NCBI RefSeq assembly: GCF_003946675.1
Contig: NZ_RHOT01000013.1
Location: 1-55,940 of the forward strand
DNA length: 55,940 bases
Reading direction: 5' to 3'
From: Lapidilactobacillus gannanensis
GTDB taxonomy: Bacteria > Bacillota > Bacilli > Lactobacillales > Lactobacillaceae
Positions 1 to 9,134 of this stretch are shown here, piece by piece (the stretch's first letter is position 1; each line of letters opens with the position of its first letter). The notes under the pieces were generated by a model that had not been told where the DNA came from, searched no databases, and saw only the letters and a list, made by a program, of their open reading frames with translations. The position numbers were made by a program, and so were the translations under genes.

Positions 1-372
1 GTTAGTCGTTATGAAATCATCGTTAAGATTACGGACTATCACGCCGACACTTGTCGACAAGCCCTGCAAGATGTTATCGATGACTATGGTCCAGAATACT
101 TTAAGACAGTTACTTTTGACAACGGTTCAGAGTTTGCGGATTTATCAAAGGTAGCCGGCACGACAGTCTACTTTGCCCATCCATATTCACCATGGGAACG
201 TGGTACTAATGAGAACCAGAACCAACTGATCCGCGAGTTCATTCCTAAGGGACATTCAATGAGAGCCTTGACCTTAACAGGGATTCAAGCAATCCAAAAC
301 GCTCTGAACCAAAGACCACGAAAGGTTCTCAACTATCAATCGGCAATGGCAGTTCTGCCAGACTTCGATTAA
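1..372 (+). mobile_element. IS30-family transposase, C-terminal part
   Basis: The frame is open from the window edge to TAA at 370-372 (123 residues). It carries the later part of a DDE core: TFDNGSEF holds the second Asp, and GTNENQNQLIREF holds the catalytic Glu with the surrounding Asn/Gln/Arg pattern of IS30 transposases. The first Asp and the N-terminal HTH lie outside the window. A terminal inverted repeat follows at 396-424, so this is the right end of the element. The visible part shows no frameshift; whether the full gene is intact cannot be seen. Confidence 0.9.
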
Positions 373-395
373 CTAGACCAATAACTAAGAATAGG

Positions 396-424
396 TCGAA
401 AGTGTTGCACTTGATTTGACAATT
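396..424 (+). repeat. right terminal inverted repeat of the IS30-like element
   Basis: The stretch ending in TGTTGCACTTGATTTGACAA lies 24 bases after the transposase stop. It resembles the terminal repeats of lactobacillar IS30 elements. The left partner is outside the window, so the exact boundary and target duplication cannot be fixed. Confidence 0.65.
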
Positions 425-563
425 CGGGGTTTATTGAAACTGATTTTTGGTTTGATTTTTGTTAAAGTGAGTCCGATTAATTTTTAAAATGGTTGTCGAG
501 TGGGCAGCGTCAAGAAATTGATGCTGTTTTTTGTTGCCAAGATTATTCTGTGGTGGGTAAATT

Positions 564-604
564 AAAAACCCCTGACAATTCGTAAGAAGAGTCAGGGGTT
601 TTTC
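564..604. terminator. bidirectional rho-independent terminator
   Basis: The arms AAAAACCCCTGAC and GTCAGGGGTTTTT are perfectly complementary around a 15-base loop and carry A/T runs on both sides. It sits between the IS30 end (+) and the Rgg pseudogene (-) and can stop both. Confidence 0.9.
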
Positions 605-639
605 AAGTCAGTAAGATTTTTAGCACGCTTAATAGCGTA

Positions 640-1487
640 CTAGCCAATTCCTTGGTCTTTAAATTCCTGATTAATAATTTTTGATAGGCCCTGCGAATCA
701 ATGAGTTTAATTAACTTAAGTAGTTCTTCAGGTTCAGGAACTTCGTAGGAAAACCGGTTTCGATCATGATTAACGAGAATGACCTTTGCAGCCAATAAAT
801 AGCCTTTTTCAAAAACGTAATTGTTGGGGATGATTGGCGCAATTATTTGAATCAAGATGTCGGCACGTCGATAATTCTCGCTGTGAAAAAAGTCAAAGAT
901 TGTGTTAATCACGATGCGAATGGGATCACGCGTGTTGATGCCGTGTAGCACTTGCATTTCGATTAGTTTAATGATTTCTTTCAGCAGTTGAACGCGCAGC
1001 TCGGGGTCAAGTAAATAGGCAGTATTACCAAAAATCGTTAAATCATAATGACTCCAATATTCGCATTGCCAAAAGTAAGTGACTAGAAATTTAATCTCGG
1101 CGGTGCTTGGTTCTGGCAGGTTTAATTCGTGGGCACCAATGCTTTTGAACATAATCTGATTTAACCGATACTGAATATTATTGTCATTTGCATGCTCTGA
1201 TTGGTAATCATTCAATTCTTGAATAAATTGATTTTTCTGATTTGAATTAATTAATTCTTGCAGATGAATCAATCTGGTTTGATATTGGGCATTAGGCAAA
1301 TTCACCAATGAGCTAAGTTCGGTCAGTGAAAAGTTTAACCGCGCTAGTAGTTTAAGCAAACTTTGAAAGCTAATGGTATATTCACCTCGTTCAAAGGCTG
1401 CTAAGACAAGATTCCGGCAGCGGCCTCTTTGAGCGACAACTGACGATTTTTGCGAATTTTTCTAATGGTTGGACCTAATTCAGCCAA
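640..1487 (-). pseudogene. Rgg/GadR/MutR-family regulator, frameshifted in the HTH
   Basis: The long open part (640-1359 and a little upstream) encodes the helical repeat domain of Rgg regulators, which bind short peptide pheromones. Upstream, a TTG at 1487 opens a separate frame reading LAELGPTIRKIRKNRQLSLK, a typical Rgg HTH start, which stops at a TAG near 1405. The next frame resumes with AAFERGEYTISFQSLLKLL. Compared with the neighbouring intact paralogue (GICSREALTKFE), only 14 bases remain between the codons for GI and FE where 24 are expected. This points to a 10-base deletion that splits the HTH from the sensor domain. A truncated sensor-only protein is conceivable but has no convincing ribosome-binding site. 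The nearby IS30 end suggests a decaying locus. Confidence 0.8.
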
Positions 1488-1605
1488 TTAAGCACCCGCT
1501 TTCCGGAGAATGAATTTTTAGAGTTGCAGTATTCTGCAATTTGTCTATTTAATGAAACTTATCAGCTACAATCAATAGCGAAGGCAGTGACTGGGAAATC
1601 GTTAA

Positions 1606-2445
1606 TTACTTGAAGATATTTGTGAACATTGAATTTAGTGATTTGGCGAGTTCCTTATATCCTAAGTAGTTTAATATTTTTAATTCTTCATCAATCATTA
1701 AAACTTGAAAATTGTTTTCTGCGTCGACGACTTTCTTAAAAATCAAGTAAATAATCCGATCACTGGCATAGTCCGGATTTTGGGTTAACAAGTTGTATTC
1801 CGTCAGCAATTTAGCAAGTACAACAAAATCATGTCTTCTGATTAAAGTTATTCCTGCGTTGTTAAAGAAAGATAATAGCCCATCTTGATAGTGAGGATTT
1901 TTTGTATAAGCGTACATTTTTGAGATGTTCATTTTGTAAGTATTCAAAATATAATCTGTTGGAAAAAGCGACATAGCATTGATAAACAGCGATAGTTCAA
2001 ACCGACCCCAGGTATCAATACTGTTGAGATAATTGGTGAGGTGTTTCGTTGCGCTTGAATCAGATAATTTTGGTAAAGCGCCCACCTGATTAACGTCGAA
2101 AATGGTAGCTAATAGCTGATAATATTCATCGTTGGTTGAAGCAGCCAGTTCAGCTAATTGGGCTAAATACCTTTCATGGGCGGCGCGATCATGAAGACAG
2201 CGAATACCTTGTTGATATATTTTCTGTTTAAAGGGTAATTCACCATCTTGCAGTAAAAACTCAAACTCTTCAAGATTAATATTCATTTTATCGAGAATCA
2301 GGAAAAGGTTTTTGGCTGAAATATTTGTCCCCCGTTGCTCAAATTTTGTCAGGGCCTCACGAGAACAAATCCCTTGAGCCAAAGATTTTTGAGACAAATT
2401 GCGATTTTGACGTAATTCCCGAACTAAATCATTGATTTCCCGCAC
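1606..2445 (-). CDS. Rgg/GadR/MutR-family transcriptional regulator
   Basis: A 279-residue cytoplasmic regulator. Residues 5-60 form an XRE-type HTH (VRELRQNRNLSQKSLAQGI..REALTKFE), and the rest is the all-helical Rgg C-terminal domain that binds short peptides or acts as a dimer. It starts at GTG 2445, behind GGGTGA. It is divergent from the ABC exporter gene at 2554 and shares a 108-base intergenic region with it, so control of the exporter is likely (inference from family and layout). I found no obvious short hydrophobic peptide gene next to it, so the ligand is unknown. It is paralogous to the broken Rgg gene immediately downstream. Confidence 0.88.
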   Translation of the reverse strand: MREINDLVRELRQNRNLSQKSLAQGICSREALTKFEQRGTNISAKNLFLILDKMNINLEEFEFLLQDGELPFKQKIYQQGIRCLHDRAAHERYLAQLAELAASTNDEYYQLLATIFDVNQVGALPKLSDSSATKHLTNYLNSIDTWGRFELSLFINAMSLFPTDYILNTYKMNISKMYAYTKNPHYQDGLLSFFNNAGITLIRRHDFVVLAKLLTEYNLLTQNPDYASDRIIYLIFKKVVDAENNFQVLMIDEELKILNYLGYKELAKSLNSMFTNIFK

Positions 2446-2553
2446 TGAACATCACCCTTAAAGTTTTATTGGGTACATATTATCACCAAACAGAATTATT
2501 ATCCATTGAGCATTATATAATAAATTTACTTTACTAAACGAGGATTGATCAAA
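2446..2553. promoter_or_regulatory. divergent Rgg / ABC exporter promoter region
   Basis: A TATAAT (2516-2521) faces the exporter gene. No -35 hexamer is recognisable 16-18 bases upstream, which fits an activator-dependent promoter. The segment GGTGATAATATGTACCC (minus strand, about 2470-2486) is a possible operator, but this is only a guess. The exporter ribosome-binding site ACGAGG is at 2538-2543. Confidence 0.5.
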
Positions 2554-4254
2554 GTGACCACACAACCAGAGCTACCGACGATTGGTATCAGCGATTTATT
2601 TAACCGGGTTCATAAAACTAAATTTATATACTTAGCGATTGTGACGGTGATCAATTCGTTTATTTCGTTGACTTTTGCTTTAATTACGACTTGGGCCAGC
2701 CAGATGGGGAAGACAAGCACAGTGGGTGATGTCCTGCTTTTTTGTGCGAAGGGGTTGGTACTTTATCTGGTTGTCTATCTGGGTTTATATCTAACTGAAG
2801 TTGTGACCAATAGTATTTTAAAAGAAGCCTGTGTTTCTTTAGAGTTGGATTGCATGCAACATTATCTCAATTCAACCACAATGACTGAAGATGAAATTGT
2901 CTCGCTAGTTTCCCAGGATGTGCGGATGATTCGAGAAAGCTTTTATGGCCCCATCTTAACGTTACCGACCTATATATTACGTGCGGTCATTCCAATCGGG
3001 TATCTATTAATGCAAAATTTTTGGGTGGGACTTTGTTTTACTGTTGGTGCCCTGTTGATGATGATTCCCCAACATTTCATGGCGCACCAAATTGCAGCAT
3101 TAGGCAATGGCTTTTCCAATCAGCGTGAAGTTTCACTGGCCGCAGCGATTGATGTTGCTAAGGGTCGCAGTACAATTAATAATAACCAAGCACAGCCATT
3201 TTTTATGTCATTTTTGACCAAGAAGTTTGTGGCCACTGAAAGTTCAGAACAGTTGTTACACAATCGGCAAGCTTTAATGTTTTCATTATCAGGCCCCTTG
3301 AAAGGAATTGCTGATGTGGTGCCTTTTGCGATTGGGATTTATTTAATGCACTTAAATCCAGCACTGACAATTATTTTATTAGTCGCAATGTTGGGCACAG
3401 CTGATACCTTGAAGGGTCAATTTCAACAGCTTATTTATTTGACAGGCGATTTACTGGAAACGAAAGAAGTTCGCCGCAAGTTTGGCCGTGTTTTGACGCC
3501 AAAGATTGATTTGGGCCGAACAGTCTCGGAACCAACGACGCAGTTTGATCAGTTAGTTGTCACTAATGTGAGTCAGCAATTCGACAACCAGCAGCTATTC
3601 ACGGCGGTTAATTTTCAAATTAAGGCGAATGATAAAGTTCTGCTGACTGGCGAAAGTGGTACTGGCAAAAGTACGCTGTTGGCTTTATTGATGCAGAACC
3701 GAATCCCGGATTCTGGCAAGATTTATTTGTTGCAAGGCGACCAGAAAATAGCCGACTTTCATGATGCGATTGCGTTGATTTCGCAACGGCCGCATATCTT
3801 TAATTTGACCGTCCGCGATAATGTTTTATTAGGTAAAATTTATTCTGATTCTGAAGTACTAAGTATGCTTAAAAAAGTTAAACTTGATACCCAGTTGGGA
3901 CCTGATCCCTTGAATTTTGAAATCACTGGCAATGGCGCCAATATTAGTGGCGGTCAACAAATCAAGCTAGAAATAGCCCGGGCCTTAATTGCTCGCAAGC
4001 AGATTATTCTAGCGGATGAAATCACGGCTAATTTAGACCGGCCAACTGCGAAAATGATTCGTGATTTATTACTAAGGTTACCAGTGACTGTTGTTGAGGT
4101 CGCTCATCATTATTCGGATTTAAGCTACTATAATTTGATTTTGCATCTTGAAAATCATTCGGTAATTAGTCAGAAAAATCACTACAATTCAGCAATGATT
4201 AAAGAAGACGGGTTCAATGACGATTATTATCGAGAAAAAAGTCGTGCAAAATAA
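2554..4254 (+). CDS. ABC exporter, fused permease and ATPase
   Basis: A half-transporter of about 566 residues, with an N-terminal membrane domain (roughly residues 25-310, about six helices) followed by an ATPase domain. Visible motifs are Walker A GESGTGKST (near 365), signature ISGGQQ (near 462), Walker B IILADEITANLD (near 485) and the H-loop region VVEVAHH (near 515). A TTG lies upstream at 2545, but it is only one base from the ACGAGG site. GTG at 2554 has proper spacing and is preferred. Its substrate is unknown. The divergent Rgg gene suggests a peptide or bacteriocin-like substrate or self-protection (inference). It acts as a dimer in the cytoplasmic membrane. Confidence 0.85.
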   Translation: MTTQPELPTIGISDLFNRVHKTKFIYLAIVTVINSFISLTFALITTWASQMGKTSTVGDVLLFCAKGLVLYLVVYLGLYLTEVVTNSILKEACVSLELDCMQHYLNSTTMTEDEIVSLVSQDVRMIRESFYGPILTLPTYILRAVIPIGYLLMQNFWVGLCFTVGALLMMIPQHFMAHQIAALGNGFSNQREVSLAAAIDVAKGRSTINNNQAQPFFMSFLTKKFVATESSEQLLHNRQALMFSLSGPLKGIADVVPFAIGIYLMHLNPALTIILLVAMLGTADTLKGQFQQLIYLTGDLLETKEVRRKFGRVLTPKIDLGRTVSEPTTQFDQLVVTNVSQQFDNQQLFTAVNFQIKANDKVLLTGESGTGKSTLLALLMQNRIPDSGKIYLLQGDQKIADFHDAIALISQRPHIFNLTVRDNVLLGKIYSDSEVLSMLKKVKLDTQLGPDPLNFEITGNGANISGGQQIKLEIARALIARKQIILADEITANLDRPTAKMIRDLLLRLPVTVVEVAHHYSDLSYYNLILHLENHSVISQKNHYNSAMIKEDGFNDDYYREKSRAK

Positions 4255-4272
4255 CAAATATCGGAATAATGT

Positions 4273-4518
4273 TTGCCAATCATAACTTGGGGACAAGCTA
4301 GCAACTTTGCATGGTTGTTTCCAGCACTAAACATGCCCGGCCAATGCTGGTTGATAACTGGATATAAAAAACGTCAACTTATAAAAGGCGAATATCGACA
4401 CACGACAAATTTACGAATTGCTTGTGTGTCAATATTCGCCTTTCTGAGTTTAACGCTTTTAATTATCAGTACAATTCAGCCTAAGTTGATTTATTCGACG
4501 GCCCCAATTCTTGATTAG
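4273..4518 (+). CDS. doubtful small ORF, one possible membrane helix
   Basis: An 81-codon frame with a TTG start and no ribosome-binding site. A hydrophobic stretch (RIACVSIFAFLSLTLLIIS) follows LITGYKKR, which faintly recalls DUF3784-type small membrane proteins. Its middle coincides with a 20-bp hairpin (4384-4443), so the coding potential may be an accident of that structure. It is listed only because it fills the gap between the exporter and its terminator. Confidence 0.2.
   Translation: MPIITWGQASNFAWLFPALNMPGQCWLITGYKKRQLIKGEYRHTTNLRIACVSIFAFLSLTLLIISTIQPKLIYSTAPILD
4384..4443. repeat. 20-bp-arm hairpin downstream of the ABC exporter
   Basis: The arms at 4384-4403 and 4424-4443 are complementary at 19 of 20 positions around a 20-base loop. 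There is no T-run directly after it, so it is not a classical terminator. It could be an mRNA 3' stabiliser or processing site. Confidence 0.6.
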
Positions 4519-4519
4519 C

Positions 4520-4568
4520 AAAAAAGTACTACCGAGATAATGTCATCTATATCTCGATAGTACTTTTT
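4520..4568. terminator. bidirectional rho-independent terminator
   Basis: The arms AAAAAAGTACTACCGAGATA and TATCTCGATAGTACTTTTT are complementary except for one mismatch and have A/T runs at both ends. It separates the convergent exporter (+) and aldehyde dehydrogenase (-) genes. Confidence 0.92.
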
Positions 4569-4581
4569 AATTAAAGATGCT

Positions 4582-6021
4582 TTATTTAATCAACTCACGC
4601 ATTTCTTCAATTAATTCATGGGGCCGCCGGGTAGCGCGGGCAACGGTCTTGATGTTCAATAAATCCAGATCGGTTAAATTATGGGAAATTGAATTTTTGC
4701 CATAAGAACCTGTACCTAAGGTTAATGATGGTGTCAATTTGTTGAATAAACCGCCAATCCCACCAAGGGAACCTGGGGTGTTCACTAGAATCCGGCAGGC
4801 AGGCATCGTTTCACCGAAATGCTCAATGACTTGATCATCCGTTGAATGAATAACCGCCGTATGACCAAGACCACCGTAGTTCAACAAGCCTAAGCAAATG
4901 CTGAAGGCAGCTTGCTGATTATTGGCGACGTACATCGACAAGACTGGTGATAATTTCTCACCAGAAAGTGGGAAGTTAACGCCGATGCCATTAATTTCAG
5001 CAATCAATAATTTGGTGTTAGCAGGCACTCTAATGTCGGCAATTTCAGCAATTTTCAAAGCGGATTGACCAGCAATTGGGCCGCGAACAGTGTGACGGTT
5101 AGGGTCGATCACAGTATTGGTCAACTTCTCAACATCGGCTGGTTTGACGAAGTAGGCGCCTTGCTTTTCGAACTCAGCTTTCACATCATCGAGAATGTCA
5201 CGGTCGACGACGATGCTATTCTCAGAAGCACAAATCATGCCGTTATCGAAAGTCTTCGACATCATAATATCGGCAACCGTATTTTCAACATTGGCTGTTT
5301 TTTCAATATAAGCTGGTGCATTACCGGGGCCGACACCCATGGCAGGTTTACCAGTTGAATAGGCAGCTTTGACCATGCTCGGACCACCAGTGGCTAAAAC
5401 TAAATTAACCTGCGGATGATTCATCAAAGTCGAGGTGGCCTCAATACTTGGCTGTTTGACCCATTGAATCAAATTCTTTGGTGCGCCAGCTTTGACGGCG
5501 GCATCAGCCAGCAACCGACAAGTGGCACTGCCACATTCCTGCGCTTGGGGATGCAAGCCGAAAATAATTGCGTTCCGCGTTTTTAAAGCTAATAGTGTTT
5601 TGAAAACCACGGTTGAAGTGGGATTAGTTACTGGGGTGATACCAGCGATAATGCCTAGAGGTTCTGCAATTTTCTCAAGACCGTTTTGTGGTTCGTGGTC
5701 AATCACACCGACAGTTTGATCGTTTTTAATTTTATTCCAAATATATTGACTAGCATAAATGTTTTTGATGGTTTTATCTTCGGCGTTGCCACGACCAGTT
5801 TCCTTGTAGGCCAACACCGCCAATTCCTTGGCATGAGTTGTCGCAGTTCGCACTAAAGCCGCACAAATATTGTCGACTTGTTCCTGACTGTAGTTTTGAT
5901 AAGCCTTAAAAGCAACGACTGCGTTACTAACTAAATCATTAATTGATGAGGCAATTTCTTCATTCTTTTTTTCTTCTTCTGTTATAGCAGCTGTTACCAT
6001 AAATAAGCATCTCTTTTTCAT
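4582..6021 (-). CDS. CoA-acylating aldehyde dehydrogenase (AdhE N-domain-like, stand-alone)
   Basis: The family converts acetaldehyde, CoA and NAD+ to acetyl-CoA and NADH, or the reverse during fermentation. The 479-residue protein matches the N-terminal half of AdhE. It has the nucleotide-binding segment GITPVTNPTS, the glycine-rich GVGPGNAPAYI and the catalytic Cys in FDNGMICASENS. No alcohol dehydrogenase domain follows, so it is the stand-alone form. Two ATG starts are possible (6021 and 6000); both have only a weak AAAGAG about ten bases upstream. No Rex site is visible upstream. A TGAAAACGGATGTA stretch near 6058 is a poor cre match. The partner alcohol dehydrogenase is not in the window, and propanal or another aldehyde could be the substrate. 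Confidence 0.88.
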   Translation of the reverse strand: MKKRCLFMVTAAITEEEKKNEEIASSINDLVSNAVVAFKAYQNYSQEQVDNICAALVRTATTHAKELAVLAYKETGRGNAEDKTIKNIYASQYIWNKIKNDQTVGVIDHEPQNGLEKIAEPLGIIAGITPVTNPTSTVVFKTLLALKTRNAIIFGLHPQAQECGSATCRLLADAAVKAGAPKNLIQWVKQPSIEATSTLMNHPQVNLVLATGGPSMVKAAYSTGKPAMGVGPGNAPAYIEKTANVENTVADIMMSKTFDNGMICASENSIVVDRDILDDVKAEFEKQGAYFVKPADVEKLTNTVIDPNRHTVRGPIAGQSALKIAEIADIRVPANTKLLIAEINGIGVNFPLSGEKLSPVLSMYVANNQQAAFSICLGLLNYGGLGHTAVIHSTDDQVIEHFGETMPACRILVNTPGSLGGIGGLFNKLTPSLTLGTGSYGKNSISHNLTDLDLLNIKTVARATRRPHELIEEMRELIK

Positions 6022-6244
6022 TATTATGGAACTCTTTACAATTTCATCTTAGTTCTAATGAAAACGGATGTAAAGAAACAAAAATGCTAATAAATGCTGC
6101 TATTACAGTAATGATGCTGAAATTCATCCGGGCTTGTTCAGTCGCTAAAAGATAGATAACATCAATAATTAATCACTATTTCTGAAAAGAAATCACAATT
6201 AATGAATTCGATTACAAAAAATATTTAGTAGTACAGGTAATGGA

Positions 6245-6940
6245 ACAGTACCAGACCTTCCCAGGTTAGGAAGATAGTTGCTGGGCGATTCAATCCAAAT
6301 TGGGTTTAAGCGGAATGGCGGACAACTCCGTTGCGGCCGGCGGAGTGTGGAACGTGGCGGGCGTTGATTGAAGCTTTTTCTACAAAAAATCTTCAATACA
6401 AGCCTTATCCTAAGCGCTAAAGCGCTAAGGATAATTTCGCGACTGACACTCCGGCGGCCTCCACTACGTTTTGAGTTAGTTTAGCTCACTTTAGATTTGG
6501 TTGATATCAAAGCAATACTAGTAAGGATAATTGTCAATCGCCCAGCAACCACCTGGATAAATTAACAGAATTGCGCACACTCTTAAAAAAGTTGATTGGC
6601 GTAAATTAAGAAGCCTGCCTGACAAGCTTTCTAAAATTGAACCAGAAGCCGCCAGACAGCCTTTTTCAATACTACTATTTAGTTGTGACAGTAATTTGAA
6701 TCGAGTTGAGCAGTCCCACTACAATTGTCTTAACCTATAGCAAAGATGAAGTGTACCACCTCAACTCCAGACGAAATGAAGGGCGTGGTTGTCAGCCGCC
6801 AAATTCTTCTTAGCAATTTATTGCTTAGAAGAAGGCTCGTATTTGAAACAATTGTGGTTTTCAATTGGTTCAAATCGATGCCGGCAGCGTTCCACAACCA
6901 GCAATAGCAATGGAGTCAGAACTAGTTCTGTTTTAACTGC
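6245..6940. repeat. family A composite repeat, copy A1 (X-T-Y, complete)
   Basis: This fills most of the 0.9-kb gap between the aldehyde dehydrogenase and the ABC-F gene; bases 6022-6245 show nothing clear. Module X is closed by the arms 6276-6290 and 6536-6551. Inside are hairpin P2 (6367-6397, ATTGAAG/CTTCAAT) and P3 (6405-6434, TTATCCT/AGGATAA). X carries about 60 extra bases compared with other copies. A central hairpin ending in T5 lies at 6611-6666 (plus-strand terminator shape). Module Y, inverted relative to X, has P1 arms TGGTTGT (6786-6792) and ACAACCA (6894-6900), P3 at 6804-6833 and P2 at 6841-6875. Confidence 0.85.
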
Positions 6941-6944
6941 ATTG

Positions 6945-8450
6945 CTATTGCTTTTCAGCGTGTAGCGTAACTGTTTGCTGGGCAACGGCTTGAATGAAAT
7001 CTTGATCGTGCTCAATCAAAATCATCGTTGGCCTTTGCTCTTTTAGTAAAGTCACCAACTGGTCTTGATTATACAAGTCTAGATAGTTCAGGGGCTCATC
7101 CCACAAATATAATTCGGCGGGAGTAGCCAACGATTTAGCAAGTTCGACTTTCTTGCGTTGACCCATACTCATGGATTCGATTTTACTGCGAAAGACTTCG
7201 CGGGGCATGCCTAATTTGTGGAGGTTATTCAGAAATAGTTCTAAATCTAATTGATTTTCTTCAGCAAAGTCAGTTAAGGACCCATGATTATCTTCGTAGT
7301 TTTGACGGAGGTAGCTGATTTGGCTATTTCGGGGTAATTCGAGCTCACCTACAGTCTCACCAGTAAACTGACCAAGCAACGCTTTGATCAACGAAGTTTT
7401 ACCAGTCCCATTAGCGCCTACCAAGGCTAAGCATTCATCCTGGTTTAGCTGCCAAGTCAGTGGGGCAAATAATGGTTGGTCTTGATAACTTAGTTGGAAG
7501 TTCTTGGCCGTAATCAATTGCTTATGAAAAGTGGGCTGAAAATTAATGCCTAAAGGATCAACGGTTTCAATGTTTTTCAACAGGTCTTGCTTACTAGAAA
7601 TTTCATTTTCCATTCGGCGATTTAAATTTTTAGCTTTTTGCATCACTCGTGCTGCACGGGCACCAATCCGGCCTGTATCACCAATTGCACCGCTGCCTTT
7701 GATGCGGGGGTCACCATATTTGTCTTTTTCACGTGAGAATGACCAAGTTGCTTTCTCACGAGCAGTCGTTTGTAAACGCGAAATATCTTTTTTCAGTTTG
7801 GTGTTTTGCTGTTGTTCATAGTTGTCTTGACGGTTCTTCTGCTGTTGATAGCTGGCATAGTTGCCTTGCTGTAACTCCAACTGATTCTTTTCAATTGCAA
7901 GAATATGGTCAGTTGTTTGATCAATAAAATGCCGGTCATGACTAACCACGATAAAGCCTTGTTGCTTAGCTTGTAAATATTCGGCGACTTGTTGACGACC
8001 AGTCATGTCCAAATGATTGGTGGGTTCGTCTAACAACGGGTAATGATCCTCATCACTGAATAAGAGCGCTAATAACACCTTCGTCTGCTCGCCACCTGAT
8101 AATTCTTGGAAGGGCCGCCACAAAATATCGTCACTTAATTTCAATAGATTCATTTCTCGTTGAACCTGCCAGAGTTCGTTGGGACTTAAGGCGTCAATTA
8201 CATCATAAGTTGTGGCGCTTGGATCAGGCACTGTCTGTGGAAAATAAACAAACGCTAATTGTTGATTGATTTCACCAGTGTAGGGCAATTGTCCCTGCAG
8301 TAATTTAAGCAACGTGGTTTTACCGCGGCCGTTGCGGCCAATTAAACCTAATTTCCACGTGGATTCTAGATTGAGATTGGCATGGTCAAATAAGGGTTGC
8401 TCCTGTTGATCGTAGCCAAAGGTTAGATTCTTAATTTCTATTTTCGACAT
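6945..8450 (-). CDS. ABC-F ribosomal protection protein, Lsa type
   Basis: A 501-residue soluble protein with two ATPase domains and no membrane segment, the usual length for Lsa. Domain 1 has Walker A GLIGRNGRGKTT, signature LSGGEQTK and LLDEPTNHLD. Domain 2 has LVGANGTGKTS, MSMGQRKKVELAKSL and LYLWDEPLNYLDL. The latter, with the non-canonical SMGQ signature, is characteristic of Lsa/Vga-like proteins. A basic, charged inter-domain linker (about residues 200-300) reaches the ribosome in this family. Members dislodge lincosamides, streptogramin A and pleuromutilins from the ribosome. Actual resistance here is an inference. Its start ATG 8450 has GAGGTGA upstream, and a leader of about 200 nt precedes it. 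Confidence 0.88.
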   Translation of the reverse strand: MSKIEIKNLTFGYDQQEQPLFDHANLNLESTWKLGLIGRNGRGKTTLLKLLQGQLPYTGEINQQLAFVYFPQTVPDPSATTYDVIDALSPNELWQVQREMNLLKLSDDILWRPFQELSGGEQTKVLLALLFSDEDHYPLLDEPTNHLDMTGRQQVAEYLQAKQQGFIVVSHDRHFIDQTTDHILAIEKNQLELQQGNYASYQQQKNRQDNYEQQQNTKLKKDISRLQTTAREKATWSFSREKDKYGDPRIKGSGAIGDTGRIGARAARVMQKAKNLNRRMENEISSKQDLLKNIETVDPLGINFQPTFHKQLITAKNFQLSYQDQPLFAPLTWQLNQDECLALVGANGTGKTSLIKALLGQFTGETVGELELPRNSQISYLRQNYEDNHGSLTDFAEENQLDLELFLNNLHKLGMPREVFRSKIESMSMGQRKKVELAKSLATPAELYLWDEPLNYLDLYNQDQLVTLLKEQRPTMILIEHDQDFIQAVAQQTVTLHAEKQ

Positions 8451-8579
8451 AAATTTATCACCTCATAAAGATCGGTGCGTCTTTAGGAAAAAACTCAAAA
8501 TTGGCCACAAAAAAGAGACCGCCCCATTGAGTCAGTAACCATTCCAAAAACGCACAGCGAAAGCCCAGTTATCCTGGGT

Positions 8580-8639
8580 TTAAAAAATTCGACTGTAGGT
8601 TGTGGAATAAGTTAGATTCTCAACAGAAAGATCCCTCAC
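8580..8639 (-). promoter_or_regulatory. candidate leader ORFs in the 5' UTR of the Lsa-type gene
   Basis: A 19-codon frame (GTG 8639 to TAA 8580) reads MRDLSVENLTYSTTYSRIF. Inside it, GAGGG (plus 8633-8637) stands nine bases before a TTG AGA ATC TAA mini-ORF (8612-8623). ATTCCA (about 8603-8608) and TGGAAT (about 8540-8545) can close a long stem enclosing a CCCAG/CTGGG hairpin. Known ABC-F genes of Firmicutes (for example Listeria lmo0919 and B. subtilis vmlR) are induced by ribosome-mediated attenuation. This leader has the right length and parts, but I could not identify a convincing terminator stem. Confidence 0.45.
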
Positions 8640-8660
8640 TTTTTTAATTTCGTTGATGTG

Positions 8661-8689
8661 ATTCTAGCATAAAAAAATTATGGATGCAA
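8661..8689 (-). promoter_or_regulatory. promoter of the Lsa-type gene
   Basis: On the minus strand, TTGCAT (8684-8689), a 17-base spacer and TGC-TAGAAT (-10 at 8661-8666, extended). Transcription from about 8654 would give a leader of roughly 200 nt. Confidence 0.75.
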
Positions 8690-8739
8690 GCTACTCAATT
8701 GATTGACAGTTGGAACCAGATTGAATTAAGAATGTAAAC

Positions 8740-9085
8740 TTGAGTGAAGGTTTTGAAACAGAGCTGGTCTTGACTGCATTGCGGGCTTGCGGGTTGTGGA
8801 ACGCGGCCGGCATTGATTTGAGCTTATTGCTACGCAACAATCTCAAATACGAGCCTTTGTCTAACCGCTAAAGCGGCAAGACAAATTTGGCGGCTGACAA
8901 CCACACCCTCCCTTCCGTCTGGAGTTGAGGTGGAGCACTTCAATTTTGTTAGTACTTAAGTCAATTTCAGTGGATAATTATCTTAATTCGAATTGTTGTC
9001 ACAATTGAACAGTAGTACCCAAAAAGGCCTGTTTGATAATTTCCTGGTTTTATCCAGAAAGCTTGTCAAACAGGCTTATTAGCTT
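8740..9085. repeat. family A repeat, copy A2 (module Y reversed plus terminator hairpin)
   Basis: Module Y in opposite orientation: P1 arms near 8791-8797 and 8897-8903 (GGTTGT/ACAACC), P2 at 8815-8847 (ATTTGAG/CTCAAAT) and P3 at 8856-8886 with TTGTCT/AGACAA and CCGCT/AGCGG. The central hairpin T at 9024-9080 (CCTGTTTGA/TCAAACAGG) ends in a U-run on the minus strand. It therefore acts as the likely terminator of the reductase gene ending at 9135. Module X is absent. Confidence 0.85.
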
Positions 9086-9134
9086 ACTTCAATCTGCTTC
9101 TCTAATTAATGTTGCCAATTGCTTCTTTTAAAAT

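Noticed and set aside
6041..6075. cre-like TGAAAACGGATGTA upstream of the aldehyde dehydrogenase
   Set aside because: Three mismatches to TGWAANCGNTNWCA; not enough to claim CcpA control.
7724..7739. parS-like TTTTTCACGTGAGAAT
   Set aside because: Matches parS at 12 of 16 positions, but it lies inside the conserved coding sequence of the Lsa-type gene and lacks the outer GT/AC bases; probably chance.
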